Counted from the first letter of the stretch, positions 16,892-24,959 are shown. The stretch is DNA of 61,690 nucleotides from Bryobacterales bacterium (GCA_003163855.1 PLRJ01000194.1:17505-79194), one strand, 5' to 3'. Notes: generated by a model from the letters alone, not told the origin. Translations and numbers: made by a program.

Positions 16892-17386
16892 ATGCTTCCT
16901 TTAACACTATTGGCCGCTTCGAAGGTGTTAGCCCTTCTCACCACAGACAATATTCTGCAGCAGACTGTCTCGGCTCTGGCGACTCAGTTCAATGTCGATC
17001 TGCCGCCTATATCCGCCACTGACATTGTAATAAGTCCCGCCGGACAGGTGCTCTCCGAGAATAACGCCCAACTCAGTTTTCCGAGGGTGTGCATCTATTC
17101 GACCCAGGTGAAGAATAGCCAGAACATGAAGTTCCGGTCCTTTGCCGGAACCGTGCAGGTAGCCTCCGACGTGTGGTTTAGCAGCGCTTTGCTGGCGGAT
17201 ACCGATACTGGCCTTCACTATTACCTGGAAGCGCTGTCTTCCATTCTTCGCGCCAACATGGGCGACCTGGGCGATGGCTTCCATTACTCCGGAATTTATG
17301 ACATTCAGTTGCAGGCCCCGAAAACCGGCGGCTTCGGCTTTGTCGAAATGGCCAAAGTTACTTGTTCGTTGGACGTTAGTTTCTAG
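16892..17386 (+). CDS. Probable neck or tail-terminator protein
   Basis: The 164-residue protein starts at ATG 16892 with GGGG 5 nt upstream; the longer frame upstream is antisense-free but overlaps the previous gene and lacks support. It shows a mixed alpha/beta pattern with a helix near the N-terminus (LLAASKVLALLTTDNILQQT), then strands such as VCIYSTQVKNSQNMKFRSFA and the C-terminal FGFVEMAKVTCSLDVSF. Small proteins of this size just before the tail-tube gene are usually tail terminator (gpU-like) or neck proteins. No specific family is claimed. Confidence 0.55.
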   Translation: MLPLTLLAASKVLALLTTDNILQQTVSALATQFNVDLPPISATDIVISPAGQVLSENNAQLSFPRVCIYSTQVKNSQNMKFRSFAGTVQVASDVWFSSALLADTDTGLHYYLEALSSILRANMGDLGDGFHYSGIYDIQLQAPKTGGFGFVEMAKVTCSLDVSF

Positions 17387-17402
17387 CTAAGAAGGGCAGG
17401 CA

Positions 17403-18572
17403 ATGGCGAATTACATATCATCGAATGCCAACAGGTTCTACGCGGCGCTGGAAACGGCCTTTGGCAACGTGGCATCCATAACACCGGATAACCGGATGGC
17501 GGCGGTTCAGTTGCAGGCGCATCAGGCCACCCAGGCCTCGCGCCGCCAGGATAAGACCGGCACGCGAACCTACCTGGGACCGCCCGCTAATCCGCGTCGC
17601 AATACGGCTTTTCAACTGAAGACTTACCTTTCTTCGTGGGCGGGATTTGGCAATCCTGGCTATGGGCCGTTATTTCAATCGGCCTTCGGAGGCACGCCCA
17701 TATATGGTCCGCAACTGACCGTAGAGGCCGCTCCCTCAGCTACGCAACTGCAAACAACTGTGCCGCATTCCCTGGTTGTCGGATCGGCAATCTCCAGCGG
17801 CAACGAGATTCGTTTTGTTACCTCTGTGCCCGATCCGATGACAGTGTCGTTCAACGCACCTCTGTCGGTAACGCCGGCGGCGGGTTCACTGCTGGCGCCA
17901 ACTATCACATATACTCTGGCCTCCGATCTTCCGAGCTGTACGCTGTACGATTATTGGGATCCGATTGCCGCTGTCAGCCGTGTCGTAGCCGGCGCTACTG
18001 TGGATTCCTTAGGCATCTCGTTAAACGGAGACTTTCATGAATTCGCCTTTACCGGCTTGGCGGCGGATCTGCTGGACTCTTCGAGTTTTCAAGCCGGAGA
18101 AGCTGGCGCGACCGTCTTCCCCGCCGAACCTGCGTTGCAGCCGTTCGAATACTCCATCGTGGCCGGCCACCTGGGCCAGGCATGGCTGGGAGCATCTCCC
18201 AATCAGTTCTTCACGTTGACTAGCGCGAAAGTGCTCCTCAAGAATCACCTGCAGGCCAGAAATCAGGAGTTTGGAGCCGTTTACCCGACCTCGATAGCGG
18301 CGGGCCAGCGCATCGTGGCGACTGACTTCGCCTTATTCGTACAAGACGATGCCCAAACCGAGGCTCTGTATAGCGCCGCGAAACTGCGAAACTCTATCGG
18401 CGTCATGTTGCAACTGGGGCAGCAACAAGGGCAAATCATGGGTGTTTATATGCCCGCCGTCATTCCGGAAGTGCCGGTTTATGACGATCACGAGACCCGT
18501 CTCATCTGGGAATTTAGCGGCAACGTCGCCCAAGGAACTAATAATGATGAAGTTGTTATCGCTTTTGCATAA
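17403..18572 (+). CDS. Major tail tube protein with an inserted beta domain
   Basis: The 389-residue protein precedes the tail-assembly chaperone gene, the standard place for the tail tube gene in long-tailed siphophages. The N-terminal part (RFYAALETAFGNVASITPDN) and the C-terminal part (QDDAQTEALYSAAKLRNSIG ... RLIWEFSGNVAQGTNNDEV) look like the two halves of a tube fold. Between them, at about residues 100-170, lies a beta-rich, Ser/Thr/Pro-rich stretch resembling an Ig-like insertion, likely on the tube surface. Its stop codon overlaps the start of the chaperone gene by 29 bp. Confidence 0.68.
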   Translation: MANYISSNANRFYAALETAFGNVASITPDNRMAAVQLQAHQATQASRRQDKTGTRTYLGPPANPRRNTAFQLKTYLSSWAGFGNPGYGPLFQSAFGGTPIYGPQLTVEAAPSATQLQTTVPHSLVVGSAISSGNEIRFVTSVPDPMTVSFNAPLSVTPAAGSLLAPTITYTLASDLPSCTLYDYWDPIAAVSRVVAGATVDSLGISLNGDFHEFAFTGLAADLLDSSSFQAGEAGATVFPAEPALQPFEYSIVAGHLGQAWLGASPNQFFTLTSAKVLLKNHLQARNQEFGAVYPTSIAAGQRIVATDFALFVQDDAQTEALYSAAKLRNSIGVMLQLGQQQGQIMGVYMPAVIPEVPVYDDHETRLIWEFSGNVAQGTNNDEVVIAFA

Positions 18573-18939
18573 ACAAACTAACTACGAGAGCCTGTGCTGG
18601 TATGACAGCCGCAGCTTGCCGGGCGTACGCTTTGCCGTAAGGAAAGCATCGTTGCTCCAGCGGATTGAACTCACCAGCAGAATCAAAGAGCTGGCTCTGA
18701 ACCACGAATTTCTTAAGGCCGGCGACATTCCCGAGCAGTTGGACGCCACTATGGCCGATCTGCTGGTTCGGAGGCTCTATCTCGAATGGGGTTTGGACAA
18801 GATCTCAGGTCTCCGGATCGATGGAGATCCAGCGACTCTCGGGTCGCTCGTCGAAAGAGGCCCGGAGACCCTGGTAGAAGAGATTCTAGCGGCTATCAAG
18901 GCTGAGTTGGACCTATCCGAAGACGAAAGAAAAAACTAG
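18544..18939 (+). CDS. Tail assembly chaperone, short form (lambda gpG analogue)
   Basis: The 131-residue zero-frame product ends at TAG 18937-18939. It is helical and acidic at its C-terminus (VEEILAAIKAELDLSEDERK). Position between tail tube and tape-measure candidate is that of the G gene of lambda, whose product coats the tape measure during tail building. The last codons contain the heptamer A AAA AAC (18930-18936) in the correct phase for -1 slippage, directly before the stop. Two in-frame ATGs (18544, 18547) start inside the previous gene. Homology to known G proteins is not visible by eye; the call rests on position and the recoding signal. Confidence 0.72.
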   Translation: MMKLLSLLHKQTNYESLCWYDSRSLPGVRFAVRKASLLQRIELTSRIKELALNHEFLKAGDIPEQLDATMADLLVRRLYLEWGLDKISGLRIDGDPATLGSLVERGPETLVEEILAAIKAELDLSEDERKN

Positions 18940-18989
18940 TAATCGCATTCCATTTTCAATTCTCGTCGCCAGCCGCGTGGAGATGCGAT
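18930..18989 (+). promoter_or_regulatory. Programmed -1 ribosomal frameshift site: slippery heptamer, 5-nt spacer, stem-loop
   Basis: A AAA AAC occupies 18930-18936 and follows the X XXY YYZ rule in the zero frame (AGA AAA AAC TAG). After a 5-nt spacer comes a stem: ATCGCAT (18942-18948) pairs perfectly with ATGCGAT (18983-18989), and TCCA (18949-18952) with TGGA (18978-18981), leaving one bulged G. Slippage puts the ribosome into a frame that is open from 18936 to 19274. All three elements of a canonical -1 site are present at the expected spacings. Confidence 0.85.
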
Positions 18990-19274
18990 ACATGCCGGTC
19001 AAGCGGTTTGGTCCGAAAGAGAAATTGCGCCCTGATTGGCGTCGAGACGAATCCCAGCTCGCGTCCTGTTTGGGCGCGCGGGCACGTGATCTCAAAACAC
19101 TGTCCGAAGTCGATCATTAGCGGTCAAAGTCTCCACTGGTTGGAGATATTTCGCTTTTGGAAGTCGATGGGCGCCGGCCCCGTGTGGGATATGCCGGCAA
19201 AATGCGCGGATGCGCTGCTGTTGTTAGAGAAAGAGTGGCAAAAGGAGATGGAAAATGGCAAACTCCAAAAATAA
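18936..19274 (+). CDS. T extension of the tail assembly chaperone (made only by -1 frameshift; lambda GT analogue)
   Basis: This frame encodes 112 residues continuing the 131-residue G part, giving a fusion of about 243 residues. It has no start codon with a ribosome-binding site of its own (the first candidate, TTG 19008, has none), which argues for expression by frameshifting. The sequence begins with a Cys-rich stretch (CDTC, then RNC, later HC) that could bind zinc, followed by a helical C-terminal part (SLHWLEIFRFWKSMGAGPVW ... ALLLLEKEWQKEMEN). In lambda the T part links the chaperone to the tail tube subunit. Its end overlaps the start of the next gene by 20 bp. Confidence 0.75.
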   Translation, partial: LVIAFHFQFSSPAAWRCDTCRSSGLVRKRNCALIGVETNPSSRPVWARGHVISKHCPKSIISGQSLHWLEIFRFWKSMGAGPVWDMPAKCADALLLLEKEWQKEMENGKLQK

Positions 19275-19848
19275 TCTGTTCGGCGCACCGCCGAAAGTTC
19301 CGGTCAGTCAGAAGACCTCTGTTTCTGTGCCAACGGGTTCAAATGCGGCACCTCGTGATACTACAGCGAAGGCCCTTGGCGTGTCGAGTCTTTCCAAAGT
19401 GTCTTCTATCAACTTTGGCTCGTTCCGCGCTAAGACTTCTACCACTTCATCCTCTTCGTCTTGGACGAACCTGCTGGAGCAAGCTACCTCGGGAGGCATC
19501 GCCAGCGCTTTGGGCGGCGGTCTCAGCACCATAACCGGACTAGGCGGACTTGTCTCCGGCATTCTGAACCTTTTCGGAGGATCGAGCGCGCCAGCTGCTC
19601 CTGTGCAGTTCACTCTTCCCACCTCGCAGCAAACTACGGTGTCGCTTCGCCCGCAGCCAGTCGCCACTTCTGTAAGTTCACCTGCCGGAGATTCAGGCTC
19701 AGGAGCTGGTGGAGGATCAACCACTACCACTCTGAGCGTCGCTTATCAGCCGAGTTCGCCGGTCGCCGGAAATGCCCAAGTGGTGCAGGCTGTTAAGCAG
19801 GCACTGCTGACATCCAGCTCGCTAAATGACGTTATCGGGGAAATCTAA
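19255..19848 (+). CDS. Short tape-measure or tail-tip protein candidate
   Basis: The 197-residue protein is rich in Ser, Thr, Gly and Pro, with a hydrophobic Gly-rich centre (about residues 75-108, GGGLSTITGLGGLVSGILNL). The tail (VQAVKQALLTSSSLNDVIGE) is helical. It occupies the exact slot of the tape measure gene (after G/GT, before distal tail proteins), and no longer gene is present. The hydrophobic patch fits a tape measure, but the low-complexity composition is not the usual long coiled coil. If it is the ruler, the tail would be very short, comparable with the Rhodobacter GTA, whose tape measure is also only about 220 residues. Confidence 0.5.
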   Translation: MANSKNNLFGAPPKVPVSQKTSVSVPTGSNAAPRDTTAKALGVSSLSKVSSINFGSFRAKTSTTSSSSSWTNLLEQATSGGIASALGGGLSTITGLGGLVSGILNLFGGSSAPAAPVQFTLPTSQQTTVSLRPQPVATSVSSPAGDSGSGAGGGSTTTTLSVAYQPSSPVAGNAQVVQAVKQALLTSSSLNDVIGEI

Positions 19849-20207
19849 TGCTTACTTTTCCACTCTTAGATTCGGGCGCGGTTGCGCAGTACCCGCTTCC
19901 CTTAACTTTTCAGGGCTCAGCCCAGGTCATCTCCTTCATTGATGGAGCGGACCAGCGTTTCATCCGCCAGGCGAAGGCCCTGCGCGCGTGGGAAATACAG
20001 CTCTCTGTGTTGACCGACTCAGAGATTCAGCAGGTGGAATCGTTCTTTCTCGCCCTGGATGGCCAATATGAGACGTTTTCTTTCCCCGATCCTTATAGCA
20101 AGTCGACAGTTTCGAATTGCCGCCTGGGTGGGCCCGATCTAGTGAGTACTTACTCCGGAGTGGACATCAACTCCACTTCCATCTGGGTGGTTGAGACAAA
20201 TGGCTAG
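19848..20207 (+). CDS. Distal tail protein, DUF2460-like, short paralogue
   Basis: The 119-residue protein begins right at the end of the previous gene (1-bp overlap). It contains FPLLDSGAVAQYPLPLTF near the N-terminus, a helix (TDSEIQQVESFFLALDG) and YETFSFPDPYSK, a pattern of distal-tail/baseplate-hub proteins. The following gene shows the same elements in the same order, so the two are likely tandem paralogues. It probably forms a ring at the tail tip. Family identity is inferred from pattern and position. Confidence 0.6.
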   Translation: MLTFPLLDSGAVAQYPLPLTFQGSAQVISFIDGADQRFIRQAKALRAWEIQLSVLTDSEIQQVESFFLALDGQYETFSFPDPYSKSTVSNCRLGGPDLVSTYSGVDINSTSIWVVETNG

Positions 20208-20994
20208 GTTATTTTTCCCCCAGCTTTCCAGTGGAGCGCTGGTGCAGTATCCATTGCGCAAAACCAGGCACCTTCGCACCATTGTTAATACGCTCGCCGA
20301 TGGCACAATCATTGCGACTCCCGATGCCTCTAGCGGACGCTTGAAATGGGAGCTGATTTATCAGGGCCTGTCGCCGGCTGATCTGGCGTTGCTCCAAACA
20401 CATTTCACCCTGTGTTCAGGACCATGGCAGCCGTTCGTATTTATCGATCCGACTGACAACATGCTTAGCGACAGCTCCGACCTGACTACCGCAAGCTGGC
20501 AAGTAGGAAGCAACCTGACTGTCCAGTCGGGCGCGACCGACCCGACAGGCGCCAGCGGTGCATTCGTGGTCACCAACAACGGTCAGATAGCGGAGGAAGT
20601 CAGCCAGACGCTGAACGTTCCCGCTTGGTATCAGTACTGCTTTTCGGTGTACATTCAGTCGGCCACGCCTTCGCACATCGAACTGAGCAGACAAGCCGAT
20701 AGCCAGCATACCGCTACGTTGCCCATAACGGCCTCTTGGGCCCGGCTTACCAGTTCCGGACAACTGACTACACAGCTCACTTCATTCACCGTTGCCGTCA
20801 GCCTCTCGCCCGGGCAGCAGATCACTTTATTCGGGCCGCAACTTGAGCCGCAGATAGCGCCATCGCAATATCGCCCCACTTGGGGCAGCGGCGGTGTCTA
20901 TCCGAACGCTCACTGGTCGGTCAACACGCTCACCATCAGCGCGGACTCGCCGTCGCTGTTCAATGCGTCTTGCATCATCGAAACCAATTTATAG
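20200..20994 (+). CDS. Distal tail protein, DUF2460-like, with inserted carbohydrate-binding-like domain
   Basis: The 264-residue protein starts at ATG 20200 (8-bp overlap with the previous gene). Residues 1-90 repeat the pattern of its neighbour (LFFPQLSSGALVQYPLRK, a helix LSPADLALLQTHFTLCSGPW, then QPFVFIDPTDN). From about 90 to 235 it carries a beta jelly-roll-like domain (ASGAFVVTNNGQIAEEVSQT ... FSVYIQSATPSHIELSRQAD ... ITLFGPQLEPQ) of the kind seen in carbohydrate-binding modules of tail proteins. It ends with a return to the tail fold. A role in attaching to cell-surface glycans is plausible but inferred. Confidence 0.62.
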   Translation: MARLFFPQLSSGALVQYPLRKTRHLRTIVNTLADGTIIATPDASSGRLKWELIYQGLSPADLALLQTHFTLCSGPWQPFVFIDPTDNMLSDSSDLTTASWQVGSNLTVQSGATDPTGASGAFVVTNNGQIAEEVSQTLNVPAWYQYCFSVYIQSATPSHIELSRQADSQHTATLPITASWARLTSSGQLTTQLTSFTVAVSLSPGQQITLFGPQLEPQIAPSQYRPTWGSGGVYPNAHWSVNTLTISADSPSLFNASCIIETNL

Positions 20995-21004
20995 AGGCTT
21001 ACTC

Positions 21005-24000
21005 ATGGGAACTATCAATCAGGCCAAGCAGCTCGCCGCAACTGACACGCCTCTGCTCTTCTTTACCTGCGTGCTGTCTTCCGGAGACACTCAGTATTGG
21101 AGCTCGCACGGCGTTACCGTCAATGGCCAGCAGTACACAGCCCGTATTCTGAAGCACAATCTGTTCGATCTGCAGCTCTCAGCCGATGACGCCATGGATG
21201 GCATCTCGCAGTTGTCAATTGTGCTCGCTAATGCCGATTCGTTGATGTCCGAACTGAATGCCGCCATCGGTTTCAAAGGCGCGCAACTGACTGTTTCTTT
21301 CGCATTCGTCAATTTGCCAAGCGGCGCCGCAACCACCGAAACTGCGGTGCTTTTTAGCGGTACGGCGGGAGATCCCGACGAAATTACCGAGGATTCTCTG
21401 ACTCTCAGCTTCACCAATAAGCTGAATTTGCAGCGCATCCCGGTTCCTGATGTCCGCATTCAGCGATCGTGCCCTTGGAATTTTCCCGCCACCTCCGCTC
21501 AGCGCGTGGAAGCCCTGACTGGAGGCACCAGTGGCCGTTTTTCCCGCTTTTACCGCTGTGGCTATTCCGCTGACGTTGCCGGGGGCGTGGGCAATATGAA
21601 CGGGCCGGAAGCGTTCACAACATGTGATAAATCGAGGGGGAACTGCACACAACGTGGCATGTTCAGCAGCGACAACGCAGGTAATATAACGCAGCGTTTC
21701 GGTGGCTTCGAATTTGTTCCCACGGCTTACCTTGTCCGAACTGCCGGAGATAAGACGAGTCATCTATCGCCGCTGATCGACAACACCGCTAAATACAACG
21801 ACCCGGTGCCCATGGTTTATGGCACAGGCTGGCTGCAGGCGCCAGTCATATTCGCTCGCAACGATGGAAATCTCACTCATATGGAGGTGCTGCTGGGGCT
21901 GGGCGAGATTAGCGCAGTCCTGAAGGTTGTTGTGAATGACGTCGAGATTCCGCTGGTTGCGGCTTCTACCGATATGTCTGCCACAGGCTGGTACAGTCCC
22001 GTTTCCAACGGCAGCCGCCAGGGCAATTTCAATCTCGATTTTGTAGATTCGTCTGGAAACCCACAAGGCGATCCGCACGGCAGCCTTGCCGTCTTATCGG
22101 TGGTGGTGCCAAATCTTATCAGCACCGGCACCTCGACGCCCACGGTGGAAGTATTGATGAATGGTATCCAGGTTGACGTTTACAATCCGGATGGTTCGTT
22201 TGGTGCAACAGGGTTCAACAATAATCCAGTCTGGGTCATTCTAGATGTTCTCCAGCGCGCGGGCTGGTCACCCTCGGAAATCAATATTCCATCCATGGCA
22301 GCGGCAGCCAACTTCTGTCAGGAACTGATTGTGGCGACGGATCTGAACGGCAACTCCGTCAATGTAGCCCGCTATGCCTGCAACCTGCTGGTAACCAAAC
22401 GCCAGAGTGCCGCCACTGTTATCCGCGGCATCCGTGTCACCGCCTGCCTCATGATTCGCTATGGCACTACTGGTTTGTTGGAGTTGCTGACCGAGAATAC
22501 TCTCGCCTTGCAGCAGCCAAATCCTCCAGATGGGACTAACAGCTCCGATCCGCTGGCTGGTGGATGGCCGGCTTACGAGTTTAGTGACGCTTCCGGCCCG
22601 TTTTCCGGCATCGTTCGCAGTTCCACTGGCGCTTCGACCGTTCGCCTCACCTCCAGATCAATCTCGGAGTCGTCCAATCGGCTTACCGTTGAGTTCCAGG
22701 ACGAATCGAACGAATATCAACAGGATTGCTTGTCCCTTGTTGACTCCGACGATTCGGACTTGATCGGTTTTGAAGTCGCCAGCACCTCAACGGCGCTGGG
22801 CATTCCAAATTTCAGCCAGGCCTATCGAGTACTGTTGCGCCAGTTGAATAAATCCATTAGCGGAAACCTATTCGTCCAATTTCAGACGAGCTTCAGGGCG
22901 TTAAAAGTCCGGCCTGGCGACATTATCGCCCTCACTTACCTGAAAGAAGGCTTCGTCAGGGCGCCTTTCCGGGTGCAAAAGCTGTCGCCTTCTCTAAATT
23001 ATGAGCTGGTTACCATTCAGGCGCAGACACATAATGACGAGTGGTACTCGGACAATGCATTCTTGCTGGGCGGCGCGGGGCGGCAGCCTTCCTCCTCCGT
23101 TGGAGTCCCGCTTCCTCTGATCGGAACAGCGCCGCATTACGATAGCAGCAACAACTTCGAATATTTCGATTTCGGCGTCTCCGATAGCATTACGGCGCAG
23201 AACGATGGTTCAGCCCTGGATGCAATTTCCATCGCCTTCTCGGTCCCGCAGCAGCCAACATCGAATTCCATGTACCTGCCCCTGGTAAGTCTTTCGCCGA
23301 GCTATGCAAGCACGGGAGGCACTATATCGAGCGGCGCACAGTACTACTACGCCGTTGGCGCCAGCGATGCGACTGGTGCGGCCAGTCCTCTATCGTTTAC
23401 TATTCCCGCGGTTGTTCCCAATAGCGGAGCCAACACCAATACAGTTACTCTGAATTCGCTCAGTTTTCCCAGCCAGGCCGTATCGTTTAGTGTTTATCGC
23501 GGTACTTCACCTCAGCTGATGTATTGCATCGCAACCAATCAGGCGATTGCCGCGACCTTTACCGATACTGGTCTGCCTTCTCAGCCCATCGGGCCGCCCG
23601 ATGCCAACTTCGATCATGCCAACTTCTATTACCGTTATGAATTCGCGGGTCCTTTTCAGGCGGATATCTTGTCGACCAACACCATCGGCTGGTCCAACAT
23701 GGGAGCCGTGTCGGGAGCCTACACGGGGATGGTTGTGAGGATCATTGAAGGAACGGGACGAGGCCAGGAACGATCGATACTCTCAAACAGTCAAACCACT
23801 TTGACTGTGAATCCAGCCTGGGGCACCGCTCCCGACGTGACAAGTGTGTTCGTCATTTCTCAAGCTGCCTGGCAACTTGCCGCTGTCTCCTCTTATAGTC
23901 CAGCGCAATTCGATATTGCCTATAAATCCGGCGCTGTCGTTCAAATCACTGGCAGAGCCGCGAACGTCAGCAATCAGGAAAGCAACCCTGCATTGGCGCC

Positions 24001-24952
24001 GTTGACCCGCTGGAGTTTGGGAGGCGGAGCGAGCGATATAGGATTGCCCGCCATGCCCTACTGCACACTGACCGCTCCTGGCGGAGGAGACCTTACGGTC
24101 TCTGCCGTTGGCTTTAATGACCTGACTAACGTCGCCGGTGTTACGAGTGGAACCATCCAGTTGTTCTACTGGAACGAACTCAACACACCCAGCCCCTACT
24201 CACTTGAGCCGGCTGTCGATGCCGTCAGTCCTGTACTGACTCTCGCTTCTGCGGGAAGCCCTTACCTGGGGCAAGTCATCCAGGTTGATCAGGAATTAAT
24301 GAGTATTCTTTCCTTCGATCAGACGAACTCGACATATACGGTAGTGCGGGGAATCCTCAACTCGACTCCCGCGCCTCACAATGCCGGAGCCCCGCTGCTT
24401 CACCTGGATGACTCCGTCATCGTTATGCCCTTCACTCCGGGCTTTTTTGAAAATCGCGCGTCCACCAACTACATACACACGGTCAGCATGCCGGATGTCC
24501 GCATTAGCGCGGCGGAATTCTTCGCTACAAACTCGTTCGGGAACGGTCAGTCGAATCAGGAGTGTTACACGCAGGCACAAGACGCTCAGTACCGGACTCT
24601 CTCCGGCGGTCAGTTCTCGATGCAGGTGAATGGCTATCTAGCTAATCAGTTAAATGCCGCTCCTCCGTTGTTGGTTGAAGCCACCCACGCTGTGCGCGAC
24701 CTGCGTCTTTCGCTTGGAACGGCCGCGACCGGGTACATCATTCAGGTCGATCTTCTACAGAACAATTTAGAATACTCGCAAGTTATCTTGAATCCAGCCG
24801 ACGCTCCAGGTCACGATGTTGTGGATGGCTCAAGCCTCCCACCGCTTCAGGAAGGCGCTCTGCTGTCCATGAATGTAGCGCTTGTTCCCATCTCGGGTTA
24901 CAATGGCACACTAAACCCAGGCAAAGATCTGACACTCACTATCCGGTTCTAG
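21005..24952 (+). CDS. Tail tip hub and receptor-binding (fibre) protein
   Basis: This 1315-residue protein starts at ATG 21005 with AGAGG 7 nt upstream. The N-terminal ~245 residues resemble tail hub proteins of the BR0599/DUF2163 type, with four cysteines (156, 185, 207, 214), the last pair in TTCDKSRGNC, followed by RFGGF. The last two have the spacing of the final Fe-S ligands of lambda gpL. The middle (about 250-740) is typical of the host-specificity/hub region, and residues about 755-890 look like fibronectin-type beta domains (YYYAVGASDATGAASPLSFT). The C-terminal ~400 residues are beta-rich and probably bind the receptor. No peptidoglycan hydrolase motif is seen. It is the last gene of the cassette, and no terminator follows. 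Confidence 0.78.
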   Translation: MGTINQAKQLAATDTPLLFFTCVLSSGDTQYWSSHGVTVNGQQYTARILKHNLFDLQLSADDAMDGISQLSIVLANADSLMSELNAAIGFKGAQLTVSFAFVNLPSGAATTETAVLFSGTAGDPDEITEDSLTLSFTNKLNLQRIPVPDVRIQRSCPWNFPATSAQRVEALTGGTSGRFSRFYRCGYSADVAGGVGNMNGPEAFTTCDKSRGNCTQRGMFSSDNAGNITQRFGGFEFVPTAYLVRTAGDKTSHLSPLIDNTAKYNDPVPMVYGTGWLQAPVIFARNDGNLTHMEVLLGLGEISAVLKVVVNDVEIPLVAASTDMSATGWYSPVSNGSRQGNFNLDFVDSSGNPQGDPHGSLAVLSVVVPNLISTGTSTPTVEVLMNGIQVDVYNPDGSFGATGFNNNPVWVILDVLQRAGWSPSEINIPSMAAAANFCQELIVATDLNGNSVNVARYACNLLVTKRQSAATVIRGIRVTACLMIRYGTTGLLELLTENTLALQQPNPPDGTNSSDPLAGGWPAYEFSDASGPFSGIVRSSTGASTVRLTSRSISESSNRLTVEFQDESNEYQQDCLSLVDSDDSDLIGFEVASTSTALGIPNFSQAYRVLLRQLNKSISGNLFVQFQTSFRALKVRPGDIIALTYLKEGFVRAPFRVQKLSPSLNYELVTIQAQTHNDEWYSDNAFLLGGAGRQPSSSVGVPLPLIGTAPHYDSSNNFEYFDFGVSDSITAQNDGSALDAISIAFSVPQQPTSNSMYLPLVSLSPSYASTGGTISSGAQYYYAVGASDATGAASPLSFTIPAVVPNSGANTNTVTLNSLSFPSQAVSFSVYRGTSPQLMYCIATNQAIAATFTDTGLPSQPIGPPDANFDHANFYYRYEFAGPFQADILSTNTIGWSNMGAVSGAYTGMVVRIIEGTGRGQERSILSNSQTTLTVNPAWGTAPDVTSVFVISQAAWQLAAVSSYSPAQFDIAYKSGAVVQITGRAANVSNQESNPALAPLTRWSLGGGASDIGLPAMPYCTLTAPGGGDLTVSAVGFNDLTNVAGVTSGTIQLFYWNELNTPSPYSLEPAVDAVSPVLTLASAGSPYLGQVIQVDQELMSILSFDQTNSTYTVVRGILNSTPAPHNAGAPLLHLDDSVIVMPFTPGFFENRASTNYIHTVSMPDVRISAAEFFATNSFGNGQSNQECYTQAQDAQYRTLSGGQFSMQVNGYLANQLNAAPPLLVEATHAVRDLRLSLGTAATGYIIQVDLLQNNLEYSQVILNPADAPGHDVVDGSSLPPLQEGALLSMNVALVPISGYNGTLNPGKDLTLTIRF

Positions 24953-24959
24953 CATAAAC

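Larger units (their letters stand above)
11273..24952 (+). mobile_element. Compact phage head-tail cassette, gene-transfer-agent-like or domesticated siphovirus
   Basis: All genes lie on the plus strand with short gaps or overlaps, in canonical packaging-head-tail order: terminase large subunit, portal, scaffold, capsid, two head/connector proteins, neck/tail terminator, tail tube, G/GT chaperone, short tape-measure candidate, two distal-tail proteins, hub/fibre. Chromosomal-type genes flank it inside the window (FlgM-like on the left, M24 peptidase 8 bp after the hub gene on the right). There is therefore no room for integrase, repressor, replication, small terminase, protease or lysis genes. 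The 13.7-kb size is close to the Rhodobacter GTA structural cluster, but the capsid/scaffold type differs. All frames are intact apart from one predicted programmed frameshift. A decayed prophage is the main alternative. Confidence 0.75.

Noticed and set aside
18937..18939. Sequencing error creating the stop between the G and T frames
   Set aside because: The heptamer, phase, spacer and stem together form a canonical recoding site at the expected gene position; an indel error would not create these. It still deserves a read check.
19157..19534. Second frame overlapping the chaperone/tape region
   Set aside because: It crosses two better-supported frames and has Arg/Ser/Leu-rich shadow composition.
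11273..24952. Tailocin or bacteriocin interpretation of the cassette
   Set aside because: Terminase, portal, scaffold and capsid are all present and intact; tailocins lack head and packaging genes.
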